A stretch of 64,000 nt of DNA, taken from contig NZ_FRAM01000004.1 of assembly GCF_900142325.1 (NCBI RefSeq), forward strand, positions 186,001 through 250,000, written 5' to 3'. Position numbers and translations under genes: made by a program. Position 1 is the stretch's first letter. Every line of letters begins with the position of its first letter. This DNA is from Epilithonimonas mollis. Its GTDB lineage: Bacteria > Bacteroidota > Bacteroidia > Flavobacteriales > Weeksellaceae. Below, in pieces: positions 33,980 through 42,789 of this stretch. The notes below the pieces were generated by a model. The model searched no databases. It was not told where the DNA came from and saw only the letters and a program-made list of their open reading frames with translations.

Positions 33980-35053
33980 TTATTGATCCAAATAATCTTT
34001 AACTCCCAGTTTTTCCACCACTTTTCCTTTTTCTAAAATCAGAACGAAAGGATTGCTTCTGGCTATGGTTTTGATGGCGATTTCATCCATCATAAAATTT
34101 GGAATTTGTTTATAGAAATCTGGCTTCGTGCTGATTCCGTAAACTTTTGCTTTCTCTGTCAAAGCTTTGATCTCTGTTTTTTTAACCAGTTCCGGATCTG
34201 CTTCCTTTGGTTTATAAGTGAAAACTAAAACTACTCTCGGCTCTTTCAGAATACCGTCGGTGATATTGTTTCCGTTGATATCTTCCACTTTGAATTTTGA
34301 AATCTCAGATTCATAACCTTTTTTAGAAATTTCGGACGTAGTTTTTCCTTCCTCGATTTGCCAATTTGTATCTTTCCAATATTCCTTATTAATGTATTCG
34401 TACTGATCTACTTTTTTAACTTCGCCGGTTTTTGAATTTTTAAGTGAATAAAAAGTTTTGTATTCGGAAGGGTTTTTATCAATTTTTTGCTTTTCTGACG
34501 CCAGATCTGTTCCAATTGCATAAGCTCTGAAATCGATCATCGGCTCGTGAACAATTCCTCTGAACATCACGAAAATCATAATCAAAACAAAAACACCAAG
34601 CAAAGGTAATTTTCCAAATCTCACTTTCTCATTTTCTTCACGTTTTCTGTAAAGAAAAGCCAATATGATTAATAAAACCAAAAGCGTAATATCTTTCCAG
34701 AATGATTGCCAGGGCGTGAATTTCAGTGCATCTCCGAAACATCCGCAATCTGTAACAACATTATAAAAAGCGGAATAAAATGTAAGAAAACCAAAGAAAA
34801 TGCAAAGCACAATCAGTGCATAGATAGTTTCCTTAAGTTTGATTTTCATCAACATCATAAAACCTAAAACCAATTCCAGAACAACTACAATGATTGAAAA
34901 CACCAAAGCATAATTTTCCAAAAACGGCAAATTGAAAACAACTGGTGAAAAATATTCTTCCAGCTTGAAAGAAAACCCTTTCAAATCAACGGCTTTCACG
35001 AAACCGGAAGCGATAAAGATAAGTGCAACTATATAGCGTAAAACTGCTTTCAT
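33980..35053 (-). CDS. BT_3928-type membrane protein with DoxX/MauE-like N-terminus
   Basis: 357 residues. Four membrane helices in the first ~135 residues with the family start RYIVALIFIASGFVKAVDLKG and the cysteine pair DCGCFGDALKFTPW. A fifth helix follows near 148-167, then a ~190-residue periplasmic domain. The Cys pair resembles MauE/DoxX-like thiol-disulphide proteins, so a redox role at the membrane is plausible. It is co-oriented with the DUF1599 gene 17 bp upstream. Confidence 0.82.
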   Translation of the reverse strand: MKAVLRYIVALIFIASGFVKAVDLKGFSFKLEEYFSPVVFNLPFLENYALVFSIIVVVLELVLGFMMLMKIKLKETIYALIVLCIFFGFLTFYSAFYNVVTDCGCFGDALKFTPWQSFWKDITLLVLLIILAFLYRKREENEKVRFGKLPLLGVFVLIMIFVMFRGIVHEPMIDFRAYAIGTDLASEKQKIDKNPSEYKTFYSLKNSKTGEVKKVDQYEYINKEYWKDTNWQIEEGKTTSEISKKGYESEISKFKVEDINGNNITDGILKEPRVVLVFTYKPKEADPELVKKTEIKALTEKAKVYGISTKPDFYKQIPNFMMDEIAIKTIARSNPFVLILEKGKVVEKLGVKDYLDQ

Positions 35054-35070
35054 AATTCTTACTGGTTATT

Positions 35071-35607
35071 TTAATTTTTAAATTTAATCAGACAAAAAAC
35101 AGCATAATTCAGCATATCAAAATAGTTCGCATCCAAACCTTCCGAAACCAAAGTTTCCCCTTGATTATCTTCTATCTGTTTGGTTCTCAATACTTTTTGA
35201 TAAATTAAATCTGTAATAGAGGAAATTCTCATCTCACGCCAGGCTTCGCCATAATCGTGGTTTTTGCGCTCCATCAATTCCTTTGCTTTTTGGGCGTAAA
35301 CATCATAAAGGCTGATAATTTCATGAGGATTTGCATTCATTTCGTCGGAAAATCCTTTTTCCAATTGTATCAATCCGATGATGGAGTAATTGACGATTGC
35401 GATGAACTCATCTTCCTCGCTTTCGTCTACCATTTTCACATCTGTCATCTGCAAAGTACGGATTCTGCTGACTTTAATATAAATCTGGTCTGTGATAGAA
35501 CTCGGGCGAAGAACGCGCCAGGCGGTTCCGTAATCCTTCATTTTTTTCTGGAAAAGGTCTCTGCAACCTGTTATTACTTCATCAAATTGCGCGGATGTAT
35601 TGTGCAT
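35071..35607 (-). CDS. DUF1599 protein made of two repeats
   Basis: 178 residues built from two similar halves: KDYGTAWRVLRPSSITDQIY ... KVSRIRTLQ and HDYGEAWREMRISSITDLIY ... KVLRTKQIE, spaced about 85 residues apart. This internal duplication is the DUF1599 hallmark. Function unknown; family members are thought to be nucleotide-related but this is not established. Divergent from folP, with a -7 box at 35632-35625. Confidence 0.9.
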   Translation of the reverse strand: MHNTSAQFDEVITGCRDLFQKKMKDYGTAWRVLRPSSITDQIYIKVSRIRTLQMTDVKMVDESEEDEFIAIVNYSIIGLIQLEKGFSDEMNANPHEIISLYDVYAQKAKELMERKNHDYGEAWREMRISSITDLIYQKVLRTKQIEDNQGETLVSEGLDANYFDMLNYAVFCLIKFKN

Positions 35608-35624
35608 AAATTGGTCAATTGGTT

Positions 35625-35632
35625 CAAAGATA
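35625..35632 (-). promoter_or_regulatory. -7 box of the DUF1599 operon
   Basis: TATCTTTG on the minus strand, 17 nt before the ATG at 35607. An overlapping second match (TAAATTTG, 35640-35633) lies just upstream. Confidence 0.5.
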
Positions 35633-35724
35633 CAAATTTAGTTGAAAGTTAAAAATTGATGGTTATCAGTTTTTGTTTTTCTCAAATCATCTGTCAGGAG
35701 TCAGTCATTTCTAATTGAAATCCT

Positions 35725-35732
35725 TACTTTTG
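35725..35732 (+). promoter_or_regulatory. -7 box immediately before folP
   Basis: TACTTTTG, then TTTC and ATG at 35737. Transcription would start at or beside that ATG, so folP is either leaderless or uses the next in-frame ATG at 35755. Confidence 0.5.
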
Positions 35733-35736
35733 TTTC

Positions 35737-36570
35737 ATGGTCTTTTCTTACAAAATGTCAAATCAATCTCAGTTTTTCTCGATCAGTTGCAATGGTAAGT
35801 TGATCGATCTGTCTAGACCAACACTGATGGGAATACTGAATCTAACGCCCGATTCTTTTTCTGATGGCGGAAAATACAACAATGAAAAAAAGGCACTTTT
35901 ACAAGCTGAAAACTTATTAGAAAACGGTGCAACAATCATCGACATTGGTGCACAGTCTACCCGTCCCAATGCCGATTTTTTGAAAGCCGGGGAAGAAATC
36001 AAAAGGATTGGAAATACAATATCATTGATCAAAAAAACATTTCCGGAAAGCCTGATTTCTTTGGATACTTTTTATTCGGATGTTGTGAAATTTGGTTACA
36101 ATGAAGGCATTGATATTGTTAATGATATCTCTGCCGGACAATTTGATGCTGAACTTTTGGATACGGTTTCAAATGCCGGCTTACCTTATATATTGATGCA
36201 TATCAGCTCTTGTTATGAATCTATGCATGAGAAAGTTAAATTTGAAGATATTATCATGTCAATCAACCGGTTTTTCTCGGAAAAGATCAATGTCTTACAG
36301 CAAAAAGGCATTAATGATATCATTCTCGATCCGGGATTTGGTTTCGGAAAGACAGTTGAGGATCAATATAAAATGATTAATGATTTTGAATACATTGGCT
36401 TCGGAAGATATCCGGTTCTGGCTGGTATTTCCAAAAAATCATTCATTTATAAACCTCTCGGGAAATACGCAAATGAAGTGGATAATGAAACTTTAGAATT
36501 GCATCATAAGTTATTGGAAAAAGGAGCAGATATCATTCGTCTTCATAATCCCGAAACGCTAAAACTCTGA
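35737..36570 (+). CDS. folP: Dihydropteroate synthase
   Basis: 277 residues. LMGILNLTPDSFSDGGKY (pterin and phosphate loop), DIGAQSTRPNA (loop 2), SLDTFYSDV, NDISAG and LDPGFGFGKT are all present. Joins pterin pyrophosphate with p-aminobenzoate in folate synthesis; it is the sulfonamide target. ATG at 35737 is 4 nt behind a -7 box; ATG at 35755 (MSNQSQFF) is a good alternative start. The ClC channel gene follows after 2 bp. Confidence 0.96.
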   Translation: MVFSYKMSNQSQFFSISCNGKLIDLSRPTLMGILNLTPDSFSDGGKYNNEKKALLQAENLLENGATIIDIGAQSTRPNADFLKAGEEIKRIGNTISLIKKTFPESLISLDTFYSDVVKFGYNEGIDIVNDISAGQFDAELLDTVSNAGLPYILMHISSCYESMHEKVKFEDIIMSINRFFSEKINVLQQKGINDIILDPGFGFGKTVEDQYKMINDFEYIGFGRYPVLAGISKKSFIYKPLGKYANEVDNETLELHHKLLEKGADIIRLHNPETLKL

Positions 36571-36572
36571 CA

Positions 36573-37916
36573 ATGAAAAAGATCATTCGATATGTAAGAA
36601 AAATACTGAAAACATCTTTTGATAATATCAGAAATGAACGGCTGAAACAAAATATGCTGCAGGCAGTTCCTTTTTGGATTGGCTCCATCATCACAGGATT
36701 AATTGCTGTTTTGTATGCTCAGATTTTTGCTTTTGGGGAACAAATGCTTCACAAAATCCTTGACTGGCATCTATGGATGATTTTCGTTCTTGCACCAGCC
36801 GGGTTTGTAATTTCGTGGTGGCTGGTAAAAAAATATTCGCCTTTTGCCAAAGGTAGTGGTATCCCCCAGGTGATGGCGGCTGTAGAATTAGCCAACCCGA
36901 GAGACAATCACCTGATCAATCAATTACTAAGCTTCAGGATTATTCTTATTAAAATCTTATCCAGTTTCGTTCTGGTGAGTTCCGGAGGAGCGATCGGACG
37001 GGAAGGTCCGACCATTCAGATCGCAGGTTCCATTTTCAGGAAGGTCTATGAGTTCCTGCCTGATTGGTGGCCGAAGATTTCTAAGAAAAACATGATTTTG
37101 ACGGGAGCAGCAGCAGGACTTTCAGCTGCTTTCAACACACCTTTGGGAGGAATAGTTTTTGCCGTCGAGGAATTATCCAAAACGCATATCAGTTATTTTA
37201 AGACAGCACTTTTCACAGCGGTTATTATCGCAGGACTTACGGCGCAAACTCTGGCTGGCTCTTATCTGTATCTCGGTTATCCAAAAACGCAAGGTGTAAC
37301 ATTATGGATTATGTTTCCGATTATTTTTGTTTCAGGAATTGCAGGGATTCTCAGCAGTCAGCTTTCTGTTGCAATGCTGAAAATCAACAGGCTGAAGAAA
37401 AAACTAAAAACAGACTTTTCCAACATTATTTTTCTATTGATCTGCGGATTGATTGTGGCTACAATTGCTTATTTTATTAATCGCGATATTTTAGGCTCGG
37501 GAAAAGAGATAATAGAGCGCGTTCTTTTTACCGACAATAAAACCGAAGCTTGGTATGTTCCCATTCTCAGAATGCTTGGACCTGCTTTGGCATTCACTTC
37601 CGGTGGTTCGGGCGGGATTTTTGCGCCAGCATTATCTACAGGAGCTTCAATCGGAAGCGTGTTTTCAGAAATTATGAATCTGTCCGATAACGAAACCAAT
37701 GTTCTGATTCTTGCAGGCATGGTTGCTTTCCTTACCGGGATTACCAGAGCACCTTTTACATCCGCTATTCTCGTTCTCGAAATGACAGACCGGCATTCTT
37801 TGATTTTCCACCTGATGCTGGCGGGAATGATGTCCTCTATATTTTCTCTTTTAGTGAGCCGTCACTCTTTATATGAGGAACTAAAAGTCAATTTTCTGAG
37901 TGATATTAAAAAATAA
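36573..37916 (+). CDS. ClC-family chloride channel/transporter
   Basis: 447 residues. The anion-selectivity segments GSGIPQV, GREGPTIQ (gating Glu) and GGIFAPALSTG are in order, and VFAVEEL supplies the second, proton-side Glu, as in H+/Cl- antiporters. It lacks the CBS domains of longer relatives. The start is 2 bp after folP, so the two are co-transcribed although unrelated in role. Confidence 0.95.
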   Translation: MKKIIRYVRKILKTSFDNIRNERLKQNMLQAVPFWIGSIITGLIAVLYAQIFAFGEQMLHKILDWHLWMIFVLAPAGFVISWWLVKKYSPFAKGSGIPQVMAAVELANPRDNHLINQLLSFRIILIKILSSFVLVSSGGAIGREGPTIQIAGSIFRKVYEFLPDWWPKISKKNMILTGAAAGLSAAFNTPLGGIVFAVEELSKTHISYFKTALFTAVIIAGLTAQTLAGSYLYLGYPKTQGVTLWIMFPIIFVSGIAGILSSQLSVAMLKINRLKKKLKTDFSNIIFLLICGLIVATIAYFINRDILGSGKEIIERVLFTDNKTEAWYVPILRMLGPALAFTSGGSGGIFAPALSTGASIGSVFSEIMNLSDNETNVLILAGMVAFLTGITRAPFTSAILVLEMTDRHSLIFHLMLAGMMSSIFSLLVSRHSLYEELKVNFLSDIKK

Positions 37917-38060
37917 TATTCTCAGAATTTAACATTAAAAAAAATTTTCAGCAATAAAAAAATTATTTAAAAATGAAAAAATGGCAATAAATTATTAGAA
38001 TTACAAAAGCTCAAAGAATCCGGATCATTTAGTTAAAGTATTCATTTTTAACAAATAAAA

Positions 38061-38093
38061 TTTGGCTTATTCGGAATAATTTCGATAGATTTG
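38061..38093 (+). promoter_or_regulatory. Promoter of the T9SS-exported protein gene
   Basis: TTTG (38061-38064), 21 nt, TAGATTTG (38086-38093). The ATG is 23 nt further on. Confidence 0.65.
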
Positions 38094-38116
38094 ATTACAT
38101 TAAAAAAATAATTCTT

Positions 38117-39739
38117 ATGAAAAAACATTTACTTAATTTAGCTTTATTGGCTATACCAGTATTAGGATTCGGTCAAACTTTTCAAGAAAATTTCGATGGA
38201 AACGGGCCGGGAATCGCTGCCTGGACAATTATTGACGTGGATGGTCGCACACCGGCTGAAGGTGTTGCCGATCAAGGATTTACAGGAGCCTGGATTTCAA
38301 AAGACAAAGGAGGACCTACCCCTAATTATGGTGGACCTGATGGAGACTATGCAGCGATGAGTACATCATGGTATAGTCCTGCAGGAGCATCTAACGATTG
38401 GCTGATAAGCCCACAGATTGTACTACCAGCAGCAGCTTCGGTCTTAAAATGGGATGCGAAAGCTCAGGATCCTGATTACCGGGATGGCTACAAGGTCATG
38501 TTATCAACGAATGGTGGTAATACCGTAGCTGATTTTTCAGTTCAGTTATATTCTACTACTGGTGAGAACAGCACTTGGACCAGCAGGGAGGTTCCTTTAG
38601 CAGCTTATGCTGGACAAACGGTTAGAATAGCATTCGTTAATAATAGTAACGATATGTATGTTTTACTTGTCGATAACATCAAAGTTGAAAATGCTCCTAC
38701 CGCTCCACCTTCTTGTACAAGCATTATTTCTCCAGCAAATGCTGCCACAGGCGTTGCTGCTAACGCTACATTATCCTGGGCTTCAGTTGCCGGTGCAAGT
38801 TCTTATGATCTTTATATGGACACCAATCCTAACCCTACAACATTAGTTAGCAATGTAACGGGTACAAGTTATACAGTAACAAGCAATCTTGCTTTAAACA
38901 CAGTTTATTATTGGAAAATCGCACCTAGAAATGCTGCAGGTGCTGCAACAGGATGTACCGTTTCTTCTTTTACAACAAGCGCTATACCTCCTTATTGTGG
39001 CCCTCTGACTTTCGAAGTTGATTTTCTCGGCATTCTACTGGACGGAACAGAACCTATTACTTTAGTAAATTTTGCAGGGATTAATAATCCGACTGATCCA
39101 GATGCATTAGAAACACCACATGAGATGTTCTTAGACCAAGCTGCAAGCGTTAATCCTGGAAATTCTTATACCATAACACTGGAAGGAAATACAAACGGAG
39201 ATTACACCAGCAAGTTTGCAGTATTTATAGACTGGAATCAAAACGGAACTTTAAATGACGCCGGAGAAGTATACGAGGTAACACAGACTCTTACTAACTC
39301 TACCGGTGCAGACGGACAGCAGGTAACACATTCCATCAGTGTTCCTTCAGATGCAGTTATCGGTAGTACCAGGATGAGAATAAAGAAAATCTATGATGAT
39401 GAAGGCGAAGATGTTTCCAATCTTTTAAATCCATGTATTGGAGCAAGTTATGGACAGGCAGAAGACTACAGCGTAAATGTGTCCGTACTAGCCGTTTCTG
39501 AAGTCAAGAAAGCAATCAAAGCTTATCCGAACCCTGTTAAAGACATCTTTACAATCGAAGCTCAAGGAAAAATAAAATCCGTGAAAGTATTTGACGCTGC
39601 AGGCAAACAGATATTTACAAATGAATTGAATGAAGCAAAATCTCAAATCGATTTCAGCAAATTTAACGTTGGTGTTTATGTAGTTACTACTACTTTGACA
39701 GACGGAACCACTACTTCTACAAAGGTTATCAAGAAATAA
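38117..39739 (+). CDS. T9SS-exported surface protein (adhesin-like J, FN3, GEVED, sorting domain)
   Basis: 540 residues: signal peptide MKKHLLNLALLAIPVLGFG; a choice-of-anchor-J/cleaved-adhesin-like lectin fold (about 20-190, DWLISPQIVLP and VLLVDNIKVE); a fibronectin III-like domain (about 198-292, ATLSWASVAGASSYDLYM); a GEVED domain (about 300-455, FIDWNQNGTLNDAGEVYEV and GQAEDYSVNV); and a type A C-terminal sorting domain (about 465-540, AYPNPVKDIFTIEAQGKIKS ... TTTSTKVIKK). It is secreted through the outer membrane by T9SS and attached to the surface. No enzyme motif, so probably adhesion or sugar binding. It has its own promoter and terminator. Confidence 0.93.
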   Translation: MKKHLLNLALLAIPVLGFGQTFQENFDGNGPGIAAWTIIDVDGRTPAEGVADQGFTGAWISKDKGGPTPNYGGPDGDYAAMSTSWYSPAGASNDWLISPQIVLPAAASVLKWDAKAQDPDYRDGYKVMLSTNGGNTVADFSVQLYSTTGENSTWTSREVPLAAYAGQTVRIAFVNNSNDMYVLLVDNIKVENAPTAPPSCTSIISPANAATGVAANATLSWASVAGASSYDLYMDTNPNPTTLVSNVTGTSYTVTSNLALNTVYYWKIAPRNAAGAATGCTVSSFTTSAIPPYCGPLTFEVDFLGILLDGTEPITLVNFAGINNPTDPDALETPHEMFLDQAASVNPGNSYTITLEGNTNGDYTSKFAVFIDWNQNGTLNDAGEVYEVTQTLTNSTGADGQQVTHSISVPSDAVIGSTRMRIKKIYDDEGEDVSNLLNPCIGASYGQAEDYSVNVSVLAVSEVKKAIKAYPNPVKDIFTIEAQGKIKSVKVFDAAGKQIFTNELNEAKSQIDFSKFNVGVYVVTTTLTDGTTTSTKVIKK

Positions 39740-39760
39740 AAATTGATCCTATAATTTGAA

Positions 39761-39786
39761 TCCCGCTATCCGGCGGGATTTTTTTG
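39761..39786 (+). terminator. Terminator after the T9SS-exported protein gene
   Basis: TCCCGC / GCGGGA arms (39761-39766, 39773-39778), then an eight-T run. Confidence 0.9.
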
Positions 39787-39795
39787 TTATAAATA

Positions 39796-39825
39796 TTTGT
39801 AATTCAGAAAAAAGTTGTACTTTTG
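39796..39825 (+). promoter_or_regulatory. Promoter of the rpsF-rpsR operon
   Basis: TTTG (39796-39799), 18 nt, TACTTTTG (39818-39825). The -7 box lies inside a small dyad GTTG-TACTTTTG-CAAC. Start codon is 34 nt downstream. Confidence 0.7.
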
Positions 39826-39859
39826 CAACTCGAATTTTTAATTAAAATTAATTAACATT

Positions 39860-40201
39860 ATGAACAATTACGAAACTGTTTTCATTTTAACTCCCGTTCT
39901 ATCTGATGCTCAGGTGGAGGAAGCAGTGAAAAAATTTGAAGATCTATTGACTTCAAACAATTGCGAAATCGTTGCCAAAGAAAATTGGGGACTTAAGAAA
40001 TTGGCTTATCCTATCCAATTGAAAAAGAATGGTTTTTATACCCTGATCGAATTCAAAGGAGAAGGAACTGTGGTTGCAGACCTAGAAACTGCTTTCAAAC
40101 GTGATGAAAGAGTGATCCGTTATCTAACGACTAAACTTGACAAACATGCTTTGGATTATGCAGTAACAAGAAGAAGCAAACTAAAATCTGCAAAAGCTTA
40201 A
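39860..40201 (+). CDS. rpsF: 30S ribosomal protein S6
   Basis: 113 residues. Opening [20 protein letters not shown] and [20 protein letters not shown] are typical S6. It binds the central domain of 16S rRNA together with S18, encoded 28 bp downstream. Confidence 0.98.
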   Translation: MNNYETVFILTPVLSDAQVEEAVKKFEDLLTSNNCEIVAKENWGLKKLAYPIQLKKNGFYTLIEFKGEGTVVADLETAFKRDERVIRYLTTKLDKHALDYAVTRRSKLKSAKA

Positions 40202-40229
40202 TTCATTAACCCTTAAAAAATTTAAAACA

Positions 40230-40532
40230 ATGGCAATAGACGATATGGCAAAACAAGCCTCTGCCGGAGGCGAATCAGAAGTGAAATTCCTCACTCCACT
40301 TGATATCAATACAAAATCTGAAAAGAAATATTGTAGATTCAAAAAATTCGGAATCAAGCACGTAGATTATAAAGATGCTGACTTCCTTTTACAGTTCGTT
40401 AACGAACAAGGTAAAATCTTACCAAGAAGATATACTGGAACTTCTCTTAAATATCAAAGAAAAGTATCTGCTGCTATCAAAAGAGCAAGACACCTTGCTT
40501 TGATGCCTTATGTAGCTGACTTATTGAAATAA
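40230..40532 (+). CDS. rpsR: 30S ribosomal protein S18
   Basis: 100 residues. The conserved core [18 protein letters not shown] ... [19 protein letters not shown] and [16 protein letters not shown] is intact. The N-terminal ~25-residue extension rich in Gly/Ser/Ala is usual in Bacteroidota. Followed by a hairpin and then rplI. Confidence 0.98.
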   Translation: MAIDDMAKQASAGGESEVKFLTPLDINTKSEKKYCRFKKFGIKHVDYKDADFLLQFVNEQGKILPRRYTGTSLKYQRKVSAAIKRARHLALMPYVADLLK

Positions 40533-40547
40533 GAAAAAAATTACAAA

Positions 40548-40576
40548 TAGCCATTAGCGGTAGCTTCTGGCTTTTT
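40548..40576 (+). terminator. Hairpin with T run after rpsR
   Basis: GCCA-tt-AGC-ggta-GCT-tc-TGGC stem with a 2x2 internal loop, followed by TTTTT. Probably a partial terminator or RNA end point between S18 and L9. Confidence 0.6.
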
Positions 40577-40608
40577 GTTGCTGAATAAATTAATTAATTC
40601 TAACTGTT

Positions 40609-40686
40609 TTTAGATATTAGATAAAAGATCCGGATATTAGATTTCTAATGTCTTAATTCTAACCTCTAACTTCTAGAATCTAAACA
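40609..40686. repeat. TTAGATATTAGA-type repeat between rpsR and rplI
   Basis: About 78 bp of TAGATATTAGAT, GGATATTAGATTTCTAATG and TCTAACCTCTAACTTCTAG words, partly palindromic (TTAGATTTCTAA). It separates L9 from the S6-S18 genes. Shares its core word with spacers at 29079-29112 and 33921-33950. Confidence 0.5.
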
Positions 40687-40697
40687 AGACAACAACA

Positions 40698-41201
40698 ATG
40701 GAAATTATCCTAAAAAAAGATGTAGAAAACTTAGGACTTGAGTTTGATACAGTAAATGTAAAACCTGGTTATGCAAGAAACTTTCTGATTCCTCAAGGTT
40801 TTGCATTATTGGCAACTCCAAAGAATAAAGCTCAATTAGAAGCTACTTTGGAATCCAGAAAAGAAGAAGAAGCTAAATTGGTTGCTGCTGCTGACGCTGT
40901 TGTAGATCAATTGAAGAAAACTTCTGTCACCATTCCTGCAAAAGTAGGTACAGGTGATAAATTGTTCGGTTCTATCAATAATGCCGACCTTGCTGCTGCT
41001 TTAGCAAAAGCTGGTGTAGTAGTTGATAAAAAATACATCAAAATCCCTGGTAACACAATTAAAAGAACAGGTAAATTCTCAGCTAACGTTAGACTTCACA
41101 GAAATGTTGAGTATAACTATGAGTTTGATATCGTTTCTGATGCACCGGTAGAAGCTGCTCCTGCTAAAAAAGAAGAAGCACCTAAAACTGAAGAAGCTTA
41201 A
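40698..41201 (+). CDS. rplI: 50S ribosomal protein L9
   Basis: 167 residues. MEIILKKDVENLGLEFDTV with VKPGYARNFLIPQGFALLAT is the L9 N-domain; the C-domain (KLFGSINNADLAAAL) follows. The last ~18 residues (APAKKEEAPKTEEA) are an Ala/Lys/Glu tail beyond the usual ~148-residue L9, as in other Bacteroidota. Confidence 0.98.
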   Translation: MEIILKKDVENLGLEFDTVNVKPGYARNFLIPQGFALLATPKNKAQLEATLESRKEEEAKLVAAADAVVDQLKKTSVTIPAKVGTGDKLFGSINNADLAAALAKAGVVVDKKYIKIPGNTIKRTGKFSANVRLHRNVEYNYEFDIVSDAPVEAAPAKKEEAPKTEEA

Positions 41202-41220
41202 TCAAAAATAAGATTCAAAT

Positions 41221-41253
41221 AAAAAAAACCACTTCAATCGAAGTGGTTTTTTT
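41221..41253. terminator. Bidirectional terminator between rplI and the thioredoxin-like gene
   Basis: CCACTTC-aatc-GAAGTGG stem flanked by A8 and T7 runs. It serves both converging genes. Confidence 0.9.
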
Positions 41254-41272
41254 GGTTGTGTAAAGTTCGGGA

Positions 41273-41824
41273 TTAAGAAGAAGTTGTTGGTCTCCAGGAA
41301 TTGAAGAATTCTTTTACCTTCGTCAGGCTATAGCCACTTCCCTCTTCCAAAACTGCGCTATCCTGCGTATGGAGTTGCTTTCCATTTTCATCCAGAATGA
41401 TAAAAACGGGATAGCCGAACTTATCGCCTGGGTTTCCATAGCTAGTCAAGATTTTTTCATTTTTATTCTCTGGCGACCAATTCAGATGATAATAGATGTA
41501 ATTCTTATTTACAATCTGTTTCAGCTCTGGTGTTTTCTGGACATAGTTGTTGAATCTCAGACACCAGATACACCAATTTCCACCTGCTTGTATCAGCACA
41601 TTCTTATGTTCTTTTTTTGCTAGCTTCAAAACATTTTGAATATCCGTTTCCGCATTAGCTTCAGGATGATAAGGTTTGGGAAGTTTGGCATTTTCTTCAG
41701 CTACAGCTTTTTTCTTCGCTTCTAACTGCTCCTTAGTTAAAGTATTCTCTTTAGTCTGAGCGTTTGTCAGAGAAAATAATAAAATGCTTCCTAAAAACAA
41801 CAAACTCTTTACAGATTTTCTCAT
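41273..41824 (-). CDS. Exported thioredoxin-family protein
   Basis: 183 residues: signal peptide MRKSVKSLLFLGSILLFSLTNA, a Lys/Glu-rich spacer, then a thioredoxin fold with active site GGNWCIWCLRFN (CxxC) and KFGYPVFIILDENGKQL (cis-Pro). It resembles DUF255/thioredoxin_7-type periplasmic thiol reductases. Likely keeps periplasmic thiols reduced; partner unknown. Minus-strand -7 box TAACTTTG at 41861-41854. Confidence 0.9.
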   Translation of the reverse strand: MRKSVKSLLFLGSILLFSLTNAQTKENTLTKEQLEAKKKAVAEENAKLPKPYHPEANAETDIQNVLKLAKKEHKNVLIQAGGNWCIWCLRFNNYVQKTPELKQIVNKNYIYYHLNWSPENKNEKILTSYGNPGDKFGYPVFIILDENGKQLHTQDSAVLEEGSGYSLTKVKEFFNSWRPTTSS

Positions 41825-41885
41825 TATTATTGATACTTGATTTAATTAAACATCAAAGTTAATCAAAAATCCAGCCATTTTTCAG

Positions 41886-41893
41886 TATATTTG
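41886..41893 (+). promoter_or_regulatory. -7 box of the acyltransferase-glycosyltransferase operon
   Basis: TATATTTG, 17 nt before the TTG start at 41911. Consistent with Bacteroidota promoters; no -33 element seen. It supports starting the protein at TTG rather than further upstream. Confidence 0.55.
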
Positions 41894-41910
41894 CCAATAT
41901 TCATGATACA

Positions 41911-42789
41911 TTGAATCAATTTCTATTTAGCATATTATTACTTATTTCACGTCTTCCTCTCAGGATATTATATTGGTTTTCTGACATAATGTTTTTTCTT
42001 AATTATTATCTCATTGGTTACAGAAAAGCCGTCGTCCTAGAAAATATGAGAAATGCATTTCCTGAGAAATCTAAGCAGGAAATAAGAAAGATTTCAAAAA
42101 AGTTCTTTTCAAATTTTTGTGATTATCTGGCAGAAATGCTAAAAGCTTTTACAATCAGCCAGACAGAATCACGGGTCAGAATGCAACATCTGAATCAGGA
42201 ACTTTTTCACGAGGCAAAGGCAGAAGGCAAAAACATCATCCTTCTTTCCGGCCATGTTTTCAATTGGGAATGGTTTAATGCACTGGCAACTATTGTTCCC
42301 CAAAAAGATTGTCATCCCGTCTACCGGAAAATGAGCAGCAGATTCTGGGAAAAGAAAATCAAAACGATCCGAAACAGATTTAATAATAAATCGCTGGAGG
42401 CCAATGAAGTTATCAAACATATTTTCCGTACACCAAACAATGGAGATTCTATTTATATGTTTGTTGCGGATCAGACACCACATGTCTCTCACGTTAACTA
42501 TGGTTTGAAATTCTTGAATCAGAAAACTCCTGCTTTTATTGGTTATGATAAATTGTCGACCAGGATGGACATGGTTTTCATCTATTGCGAGATGAAGAAG
42601 GTCAAACGTGGATTTTATCAAGTCAATTATCACAGAATCTATCCCGATGGAGAAAAATTTGTGGAACATGAAGTCGTAAAAAAGTTCCATGGTTTGTTGG
42701 AAAATACAATCCGGAAAAGACCGGACAACTGGCTTTGGTCGCACAGAAGATGGAAATATAAGGATGCTATAAAAACCTACGAAGAATAA
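41911..42789 (+). CDS. Lipid A biosynthesis-type (LpxL/HtrB) acyltransferase
   Basis: 292 residues from a TTG start; the only upstream ATG (41903) closes at once. An N-terminal membrane helix is followed by YRKAVVLENMRNAFPEKS and an acyltransferase motif H-x4-D/E-like segment LLSGHVFNWEWFN. DQTPHVSHVNYGLKFLNQKTPAFIG and WLWSHRRWK near the end are family features. It adds a secondary acyl chain to lipid A (or to a related glycolipid). Its stop overlaps the start of the glycosyltransferase gene. Confidence 0.9.
   Translation: MNQFLFSILLLISRLPLRILYWFSDIMFFLNYYLIGYRKAVVLENMRNAFPEKSKQEIRKISKKFFSNFCDYLAEMLKAFTISQTESRVRMQHLNQELFHEAKAEGKNIILLSGHVFNWEWFNALATIVPQKDCHPVYRKMSSRFWEKKIKTIRNRFNNKSLEANEVIKHIFRTPNNGDSIYMFVADQTPHVSHVNYGLKFLNQKTPAFIGYDKLSTRMDMVFIYCEMKKVKRGFYQVNYHRIYPDGEKFVEHEVVKKFHGLLENTIRKRPDNWLWSHRRWKYKDAIKTYEE

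Noticed and set aside
35257-35652. 131-residue plus-strand frame over the DUF1599 gene
   Set aside because: Shadow of the DUF1599 coding region with no recognisable motif.
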